From Chitinophagaceae bacterium (GTDB taxonomy: Bacteria; Bacteroidota; Bacteroidia; Chitinophagales; Chitinophagaceae): 64,000 nucleotides of DNA. A program made the position numbers and the translations under genes. Below the pieces are notes generated by a model. That model ran no database searches. It was not told the origin of the DNA and saw only the letters and a program-made list of their open reading frames with translations. The stretch lies in NCBI GenBank assembly GCA_023251255.1, contig JAHEZD010000002.1, forward strand, positions 1 through 64,000, in the 5' to 3' direction. The first letter of the stretch is position 1. Each line of letters opens with the position of its first letter. Positions 58,481 to 64,000 of the stretch are shown here, piece after piece.

Positions 58481-59485
58481 ATGGGCAAAATCAATTTAAC
58501 GGTCCTTTCTTTATTTGTTTTGAGCTGTGCAGGTGCACAGTCAGTAAAAAAGAGCAATATGGATTCCATTAGGGATGCCCTAATGGACGAAGCTGCTTTG
58601 AAGTTTCCACGTATCCGCCAATTCAGTATTTCACATGAAGAAGCATCTGTTGGCAACATACGCTCCGAACTCCATGGCAATGATTTTTTTAAGGGCAAAT
58701 TGCGCTCATCAAAAACAACCGTTAACCTGAATGTGCCTGTAGTGGAGAAGGGAAAAAATATTATCATGGCCAGCTTTGGTGCCATGCAGCAGCATTTTAG
58801 CCTGGACGAAGTAGTGAACTACAATTTGCCCTATACAGTGACCAATGCCAATGAGGACATGACAACATTCAGCACAGGCATAAGCTATATCCGTCATGAT
58901 TCCTTGTTCGGTTTGCCTGCAACTTTTAACGTAAGTGTTGCAGGATTGTTCAACCAGTCCTTTTCCAGACAACGCTTCACTTATAGTGGCCTGGTTTCCT
59001 TTACATTTTTACGCAATAGGAATTCTTCCTTAATGGGAGGGCTGGTGGTTATCAAGGATCCTTCTTCCCCCGTGCCTGTTTTTCTTTTCTTGAGTTATTA
59101 CCATAAGTTCCAATCGCTTGGCATGGAACTGATGGTGGATATACCTTCACGGATAGCTATAAGAAAGGAATTGAACCACAAAACCTCCCTCACTGCATTC
59201 GGTGATCTGGTCGGTAGCAATTCCTTCCTTGATATTAACAATGCCACTTTGCCACAGCAGGCAGTCTATTCTTCACTAAGCATTAAATCGGGCCTGCTCC
59301 TTGAATACAGGGTTGCCAAAAAAGTTGTACTGAGTTGCAGTGGTGGGCTGCAATCCACGGTCACTTCAAAGCTGGTGGAACGCGGCGAAAAATCAAGCAA
59401 CTATTTTATTAAGAACAATAATGGTACGGTGCCCTATGTGCAAGTGGGTGTTTCCTTGTTGCCGTTTTGGAAGCTGTTCAAATAG
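58481..59485 (+). CDS. Outer-membrane beta-barrel-like protein, unknown
   Basis: 334 residues from ATG at 58481, with signal peptide MGKINLTVLSLFVLSCAGAQ; a longer frame begins at 58436. The mature part has many amphipathic strands with Phe/Tyr (NIIMASFGAMQQHFSL, MTTFSTGISYIRHDSLFGLP, LVSFTFLRNRNSSLMGGLVVI, PVFLFLSYYHKFQSLGMELMVDIPS, VPYVQVGVSLLPFWKLFK) and ends in an aromatic strand, as in outer-membrane barrels. No family assigned. 237 bases downstream of the LytTR gene on the same strand; it may be its target. Confidence 0.72.
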   Translation: MGKINLTVLSLFVLSCAGAQSVKKSNMDSIRDALMDEAALKFPRIRQFSISHEEASVGNIRSELHGNDFFKGKLRSSKTTVNLNVPVVEKGKNIIMASFGAMQQHFSLDEVVNYNLPYTVTNANEDMTTFSTGISYIRHDSLFGLPATFNVSVAGLFNQSFSRQRFTYSGLVSFTFLRNRNSSLMGGLVVIKDPSSPVPVFLFLSYYHKFQSLGMELMVDIPSRIAIRKELNHKTSLTAFGDLVGSNSFLDINNATLPQQAVYSSLSIKSGLLLEYRVAKKVVLSCSGGLQSTVTSKLVERGEKSSNYFIKNNNGTVPYVQVGVSLLPFWKLFK

Positions 59486-59551
59486 TTGCTATTTCAGTGT
59501 AGAATCGGCAGTAGTGCCATAGCATCAATATCCAACCATAAATATTTCACC

Positions 59552-59929
59552 ATGAAATGGTATCTCGCTAAAATAGTTTTCCGCATTGTTTGCGGCAATG
59601 GCAACCATACACCGCAGTTTGACGAGCAGTTCCGGTTGCTCTCAGCAGAAAATGCAGCGCTCGCTTTTATAAAAGCGGTAAACAAGGGCAATGAAAGCGA
59701 AGAACGTTTTTATAATATCCACAAGCAGGTAGTACAATGGAAATTCCTGGATGTACCTGAAATCATTTTGATCAATGAAATGGTAGATGGCACAGAAATC
59801 TATTCATCCATTAAGGAATCCGATGATGCGGCAGATTATGAATGGAATATCCATGCAAGAGCAGAAATATTGAAAAAGAAATGTGAAGCGATGCTTGAAT
59901 CGCTTGGTTCGCCACTTGTTGCGGAATGA
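59552..59929 (+). CDS. DUF4288 domain protein
   Basis: 125 residues from ATG at 59552. DUF4288 pattern: MKWYLAKIVFRIVCGNG, FDEQFRLLSAENAALAFIKAVNKGNE, WKFLDVPEIILINEMVDGTEIYSSIKE. Small cytoplasmic protein of unknown function. Ends before a terminator shared with the converging tRNA-Leu. Confidence 0.87.
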   Translation: MKWYLAKIVFRIVCGNGNHTPQFDEQFRLLSAENAALAFIKAVNKGNESEERFYNIHKQVVQWKFLDVPEIILINEMVDGTEIYSSIKESDDAADYEWNIHARAEILKKKCEAMLESLGSPLVAE

Positions 59930-59991
59930 CCATTGATAAAGATGGAGGTTGCGGAACCTGTAATATAAAGGTGAATGAAAAAACTGGAGCA

Positions 59992-60026
59992 AAAAGATCC
60001 CCAAGCAAATTACTTGGGGATCTTTT
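59992..60026. terminator. Terminator shared by DUF4288 gene and tRNA-Leu
   Basis: Perfect 14-bp stem AAAAGATCCCCAAG / CTTGGGGATCTTTT with 7-base loop, A-run and T-run on both sides, so it works in both directions. Confidence 0.92.
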
Positions 60027-60027
60027 G

Positions 60028-60111
60028 TGCCCACGACTGGATTCGAACCAGCACACCCTTTCGAGTACCACCACCTCAAGGTGGCTTGTCTACCAATTTC
60101 AACACATGGGC
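60028..60111 (-). tRNA. tRNA-Leu (anticodon GAG)
   Basis: 84-base class II tRNA with long variable arm. Acceptor GCCCATG pairs with CGTGGGC; anticodon stem CCACC/GGTGG encloses loop TTGAGGT, giving GAG. The T arm is GGTTCGAATCC. Discriminator A; CCA not encoded. Confidence 0.93.
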
Positions 60112-60123
60112 CCCGATGGATTG

Positions 60124-60154
60124 CAAAAATAGGCGTTGGGGGCAAATAACGAAA
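60124..60154 (-). promoter_or_regulatory. tRNA-Leu promoter
   Basis: On the reverse strand TTTC (60151-60154), 19-base spacer, TATTTTTG (60124-60131), then 12 bases to the tRNA 5' end. Confidence 0.72.
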
Positions 60155-60253
60155 TAATTTAAACATGATAGCGGCCCAGCTTCGGCAGATGGGATTTGTC
60201 AACCTGAGTAATCAATTGCTGCTTGCAAATGGCACCCTTCCATTTGCCCCAAT

Positions 60254-61855
60254 TTATCCATTGTACATCTCCATCTGCAGCCTGGTTTCCTCAAGGTCCA
60301 GTTCACGCTCAATCTTGCGCAATATTTCTTCGCTGGCTTGGCCCTTGCGGTGCAATTGTTCCAATGATTTCCGTTCAACGCCAATCAGGTCTATCTGCAA
60401 TTGTGTGAACTGGTTGAAGATATTGCCCGCCAATGTTTGACCATTGCCAAAATAATTGGCAGGCAGGTCTGTTCTTTGCAAGCGGTTGTACTTTACCTCG
60501 TACTTGCTTTTGATATTGTGCAGGAGCTCGCCCTGCAATAGCGAAAGGTTCTCTTCAATATGGTTAATGGTATTGGTGACCACATTTGTACGCACTTCAT
60601 ATTCTTCGGATGCAATGGAATAAGGTTTCAGTTTCATTTTATGGATGACCCAGGGCAGGGATAGCCCCAGTACCACAAGGGTGGACAGGATCACACAAAA
60701 AGAAAGGTAGACAATCAGGTTCCTGTGTGGGAATGCCGATCCATCGGGCAAAGTAAGTGGCAATGCCATGGCCGCTGCCATGGAAACCACGCCACGCATG
60801 CCGGCCCATCCAAATACTACCAGGTTGCGTTTGTCGAACCTTTCCTTTTCCCTTATCCGCTTGCTTAGATAGCGTGGTATCAGGGCAGCAGGCACCACCC
60901 AGATAAACCTTACCAGTATCACTACAAAACTGGTTACCAGTCCATAGACAATCAATGAACCAGTGGAATAGTCGCTGATGCCGGCGATGATGCTGCGCAA
61001 CTGCAGACCGATCAGCACAAAGATGAGCCCGTTCAAAATGAATATCACCACTTCCCAAACAGAGTAGATCATGATGCGGCTTTGGTGGGTAAATATCTCA
61101 CCTGATTGGAAGGAAAGGTACAGGCCCGTAGCAACAACTGCCAGTACGCCCGAGCAATGGAAATACTCGGCCAATAAGTAGGACGCAAACGGGGTGAGGA
61201 AAGTAAACGTAGCTTCCACAATGGGGTCGCAAACAAATTTCTTGTGCACCAGGTACATGATATAACCAATGGCCACACCAATGGCTGCTCCTGCTGTGGC
61301 CACAATGAAAAAGTTCATGCCAGCCTGCCATAACATGAAGTTGCCAGCAGTAATGGCGGTAAGTGCATATTTGTAAGCTACCAGTCCACTGGCATCATTC
61401 ACCAGGCTTTCCCCTTCCAATATGGTAATCATGCGCGGATCAAGGCCCAATCCCTTGGTGATGGAAGTAGCAGCTACCGCATCGGGCGGGGATACAATGG
61501 CGCCTATTAAAAAGGCAGCGGGCCAGCTTATGTCCGGTATCAGCCAATGTGCAGCAAGGGCCACCAGCACCGTGGTGAAGATTACCAGCCCAACTGCCGC
61601 AAGGCCAATGGGACGTAGGTTGGCCTTGAAATCGTGCCAACTGGTGTTCCAAGCTGCCGCATATAACAGTGGTGGCAGGAAAATAATGAATACCACATCG
61701 GGGCTTAGCGCAATAACGGGCAGCCCCGGTATGATGCTGATGCAAACACCACAAAGTACCAAGGCAATGGGCAGGGGAAATCTGTATTTATTGCTCAGTA
61801 TGCCAATGAAGGCAACACCGAACAGCAGCATGATGATGATAGCGGTATTCTCCAT
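60254..61855 (-). CDS. Na+/H+ antiporter, CPA1/NhaP-like
   Basis: 533 residues, about 11-12 transmembrane helices. The helix with the conserved acids is seen in AFLIGAIVSPPDAVAATSI (near residue 115-135, P-D), and EGESLVNDASGLV near residue 150 carries the ND pair typical of CPA1. A cytoplasmic C-terminal tail of about 110 residues follows (NHIEENLSLLQGELLHNIKSKYEVKYNR...), likely regulatory, with a coiled-coil region. Exchanges Na+ or K+ for H+. ATG at 61855. Confidence 0.92.
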   Translation of the reverse strand: MENTAIIIMLLFGVAFIGILSNKYRFPLPIALVLCGVCISIIPGLPVIALSPDVVFIIFLPPLLYAAAWNTSWHDFKANLRPIGLAAVGLVIFTTVLVALAAHWLIPDISWPAAFLIGAIVSPPDAVAATSITKGLGLDPRMITILEGESLVNDASGLVAYKYALTAITAGNFMLWQAGMNFFIVATAGAAIGVAIGYIMYLVHKKFVCDPIVEATFTFLTPFASYLLAEYFHCSGVLAVVATGLYLSFQSGEIFTHQSRIMIYSVWEVVIFILNGLIFVLIGLQLRSIIAGISDYSTGSLIVYGLVTSFVVILVRFIWVVPAALIPRYLSKRIREKERFDKRNLVVFGWAGMRGVVSMAAAMALPLTLPDGSAFPHRNLIVYLSFCVILSTLVVLGLSLPWVIHKMKLKPYSIASEEYEVRTNVVTNTINHIEENLSLLQGELLHNIKSKYEVKYNRLQRTDLPANYFGNGQTLAGNIFNQFTQLQIDLIGVERKSLEQLHRKGQASEEILRKIERELDLEETRLQMEMYNG

Positions 61856-62566
61856 ACCCGTAAAAATAAGTAAATAAGATGGTGGCCTAAATGCTTGGGG
61901 TTATGCAGCCATCAATTTTCCCAGTTTATCCATTTCATAAGCTCTCAAAAGCCCTGGAAGATGTCACAGGAGCCTGCCTTTGCTTGCCGGCAGGCTTGTC
62001 GAAATGTGTTTTAAACGGAATCTCCATCTAAAATTGCTTCGGCAGGCTCAGCCTGACATTCACTTTGGCTTTTAGATAAACCCTAGGTTGTATGTATTGG
62101 CCGGCGGAACCCCAGTCGGATGAGATAGGAACCCTGACGATGGTTCGGGATTGGCCAGCCGTTGATAAAAGGGGGATACTTGCCGGAAAAATCTCCGTTC
62201 GGTGGTCTCCCTCCTTGATAATGCTTCCGTACAAATCAGTTTAACAAGAAAACTTATGGGTAAAATTACTGAACCGTAATAGTATTTTCCATTACGCAAA
62301 CGATATCGGCAACGATTGCAATAAAAAAAACATAAAGGGGCTTGCAAAAAAAGCCACCACTTTCTACTTTGTTGTCAACGATTGTTTGCATCCTGTTTAT
62401 GGACCAATAACTTCTCCTGTTTGCTAACAGGTCAGTAAGTTGATTCTTCTATAATTGAGTTGCAATACATCTTCCCGCACGCACCCCGCTTTGTTCCTGT
62501 TAAGAAGTAAATGGCATTCAACTAATGCCACTAGGCCATGTATTGTATAACCTAAAATAAAACACA
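61856..62566. other. 711-base intergenic region before pectate lyase gene
   Basis: Contains the palindromic element at 61944-62077. Beyond it, to 62566, no gene or clear promoter is seen; a reverse frame at 62072-62347 looks random. Confidence 0.5.
61944..62077. repeat. Third nested inverted repeat with REP-like core
   Basis: Outer arms CTCAAAAGCC... (from 61944) and ...GGCTTTTAGA (to 62077) match each other as inverse complements with a few mismatches; inside, the core GCCTGCC/GGCAGGC and AGGCTCAGCCTGACA (62044-62058) face the copy at 61963-61979. A small palindrome GCCTGCC...GGCAGGC lies at 61972-61994. Confidence 0.72.
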
Positions 62567-64000
62567 ATGAAACAAACACGACAACGATTATTTGCCATTT
62601 GCCTCATGCTTTCTTCTTGCTTTATTACAGCAGTATCACAGGGCCAATGCTCCCTAGTAGGATGGGCCAGCCAAAATGGGGGCGTAACAGGTGGAGGCAC
62701 GGCAACACCAACGGTTGTAAGCAATTACACCGATTTCAAGAATGCAGTTACTTCTACCACTGTAAAAGTGGTTTACGTTTCAGGAACCATTACCGTTCCT
62801 GCTGCTGGCAGGATCAGTTTCCAGGACCAAACTGGCAAGACCATTTACGGAATGCCGGGTGCAAGGCTGGTTTCCAGCGACCTTACAGCTTCTGGTTCGG
62901 GCATACTCTATGTGAAACGATGTACAAATATCATTATCAGGAACCTGACGTTTGAAGGCCCAGGGGCCTATGATACGGATGGCAATGATAATATGACCAT
63001 TGATGACTGTACGAATATCTGGGTGGACCATTGCGATTTTCAGGATGCAGTGGATGGCAACTTGGACATCAAGAACCAAACGGATTATGTATCCATTACT
63101 TGGTGCAGGTTTATTTATTTGAAACCACCTATTCCAGGAGGTTCCGGTGGTGCCGATGACCATAGGTTTTCCAATTTGTTTGGTTCAAGTGATGGAGCTA
63201 CGAGTGATAGGGGCAAACTACGTATCACCATGGCCAATTGCTGGTGGGCACAGGGATGCAAGGAACGTATGCCAAGGGTAAGGTTTGGTAAAGTGCATAT
63301 TGTAAACGACTATTTCAGTTGCACGGGCAACAACCATTGCATTCGTGCAGGATTTGAAGCAGACCTGCGTGTGGAGAGCAATTATTTTGATGGTGTGAAC
63401 CTGCCCATTGACCTCTTCAATAACGACTTCACAGCAGTGAGCTCATTGAACAATACATTTGTGGGCACCAGTGGAAATACTGCTGGCAGTGGCACTGCTT
63501 TTACACCTCCCTATTCCATGACCATTACACCTTCAGCCAATGTAAAAGCACTGGTAATGGCCAGTGCTGGTGCCACATTAAGCAGTCCTGACTGCGGGGG
63601 CACTACCACTTTTACATTGACCACAGCAGCATCGCCCACAGCAGGGGGCTCGGTATCTGGTGGGGGTTCCTATTCATCAGGTTCCACTGCAACTGTTACT
63701 GCCACACCAGCATCTGGTTATACATTCACCGGGTGGAGTGGTGCAGCTTCCGGAACAACAAACCCCATTACCATTACCATGGATGCGAACAAATCAGTGA
63801 CTGCTAATTTCACAGCAGTTACGACGTTTACATTAACCACCACAGCATCGCCCACAGCAGGTGGTTCTGTAAGTGGTGGCGGCACTTATGCATCAGGTTC
63901 CAATGCTACGGTTACCGCAACAGCTAATTCTGGCTACACATTTACAGGATGGAGTGGGGCAGCAACAGGCACAACCAATCCTATCACCATTGCCATGACG
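62567..64000 (+). CDS. Pectate lyase (PL1-like) with InlB-like C-terminal repeats, 3' end outside window
   Basis: 478 codons visible, open to the right edge. Signal peptide MKQTRQRLFAICLMLSSCFI... to SQGQ; then a right-handed beta-helix of polysaccharide lyase family 1: IYGMPGARLVSS, NIIIRNLTFEGPGAYDTDGNDNMTI, WVDHCDFQDAVDGNLDIKNQTDYVSITWCRF with the Ca-binding acids, and KERMPRVRFGKVHIVNDYF with the conserved Arg. From about residue 345 come Ser/Thr/Gly-rich tandem repeats of ~65-70 residues (FTLTTxASPTAGGSVSGGG, GYTFTGWSGAA), like the divergent InlB B-repeat (Flg_new type). Degrades pectin outside the cell. Two repeats are visible. Confidence 0.93.
   Translation, partial: MKQTRQRLFAICLMLSSCFITAVSQGQCSLVGWASQNGGVTGGGTATPTVVSNYTDFKNAVTSTTVKVVYVSGTITVPAAGRISFQDQTGKTIYGMPGARLVSSDLTASGSGILYVKRCTNIIIRNLTFEGPGAYDTDGNDNMTIDDCTNIWVDHCDFQDAVDGNLDIKNQTDYVSITWCRFIYLKPPIPGGSGGADDHRFSNLFGSSDGATSDRGKLRITMANCWWAQGCKERMPRVRFGKVHIVNDYFSCTGNNHCIRAGFEADLRVESNYFDGVNLPIDLFNNDFTAVSSLNNTFVGTSGNTAGSGTAFTPPYSMTITPSANVKALVMASAGATLSSPDCGGTTTFTLTTAASPTAGGSVSGGGSYSSGSTATVTATPASGYTFTGWSGAASGTTNPITITMDANKSVTANFTAVTTFTLTTTASPTAGGSVSGGGTYASGSNATVTATANSGYTFTGWSGAATGTTNPITIAMT

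Noticed and set aside
1-64000. Prophage, integrative element or intact insertion sequence
   Set aside because: No integrase, transposase, phage structural or conjugation genes were recognised; the repeats seen are small and non-coding.

Overview
The window is a stretch of a Bacteroidota chromosome, most likely from Chitinophagaceae or a close relative. The signs are: Bacteroidota-type promoters (TAnnTTTG, often with TTTG or TTTC about 19 bases upstream) before tRNAs, rnpB, ribBA, trhO and others; SusC/Oar-like TonB receptors; BlaI plus M56 peptidase; DUF4349, DUF4407, DUF5686, DUF6728 and DUF4288 families; and the YtxJ bacillithiol-system protein. Genes are densely packed on both strands, with several short convergent overlaps. 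No prophage, conjugation module, CRISPR array or intact insertion sequence was seen.

Layout. 1-10.3 kb: an SpmA/SpmB-type membrane protein cut by the left edge, cysC, a Sir2 deacylase, secreted lipoproteins, a VWA lipoprotein, an EVE protein, an LldE/LutA-type Fe-S protein, and a reverse-strand run pdhA - TPR membrane protein - ribH. 10.3-13.3 kb: a single-domain response regulator, a GNAT acetyltransferase and an SDR-like gene set among low-complexity DNA (62-bp perfect palindrome, tandem 11-mers, a 21-unit heptamer array). 13.3-21 kb: a 42-residue lipoprotein missed by length cut-offs, ytxJ-like, mpl, a DnaQ-type exonuclease, a DPM1-like glycosyltransferase, VOC, EamA, a kinase-like PAS protein, tRNA-Ala(GGC), DUF6728 and lpxB. 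21-26.2 kb: BlaI repressor with three operators, a BlaR1-like protease fused to a cell-wall amidase and a degenerate LytM domain, then an outer-membrane beta-barrel. 26.2-31 kb: an amidoligase locus (GCS2-type ligase, secreted protein, ATP-grasp) with a divergent esterase. 31-38.2 kb: Oar-like receptor, ribBA, DUF4407, HTH protein. 38.2-40.3 kb: possible structured RNA, an unknown protein and an MNT-HEPN fusion. 40.3-56.1 kb: DUF5686, trhO, lactonase, purC, TonB receptor, Smr protein, DUF1801, rnpB, an M14-like protein, SET, GPH/MFS transporter and desaturase. 56.1-64 kb: LytS/LytTR two-component pair, a beta-barrel-like protein, DUF4288, tRNA-Leu(GAG), Na+/H+ antiporter, and a PL1 pectate lyase with InlB-like repeats cut by the right edge.

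How genes fit together. ribH (lumazine synthase) and ribBA supply two parts of riboflavin synthesis from separate sites. mpl (murein peptide recycling), lpxB (lipid A) and the M56-amidase fusion concern the Gram-negative envelope. The BlaI/M56 pair is the clearest regulatory circuit: three AACTA-N6-TAGTT operators flank and overlap its promoter.

The strongest candidates for something undescribed are (1) the BlaI-controlled M56 protease-amidase-LytM fusion with its beta-barrel partner, (2) the ATP-grasp / secreted protein / GCS2 operon with divergent esterase, which looks like a small-molecule or peptide amidoligase pathway, (3) a possible structured RNA next to an HTH protein and an MNT-HEPN protein, and (4) long palindromic intergenic elements and heptamer repeats, one of which lies inside the lpxB reading frame. 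All functional assignments come from reading motifs by eye; no database search was run.
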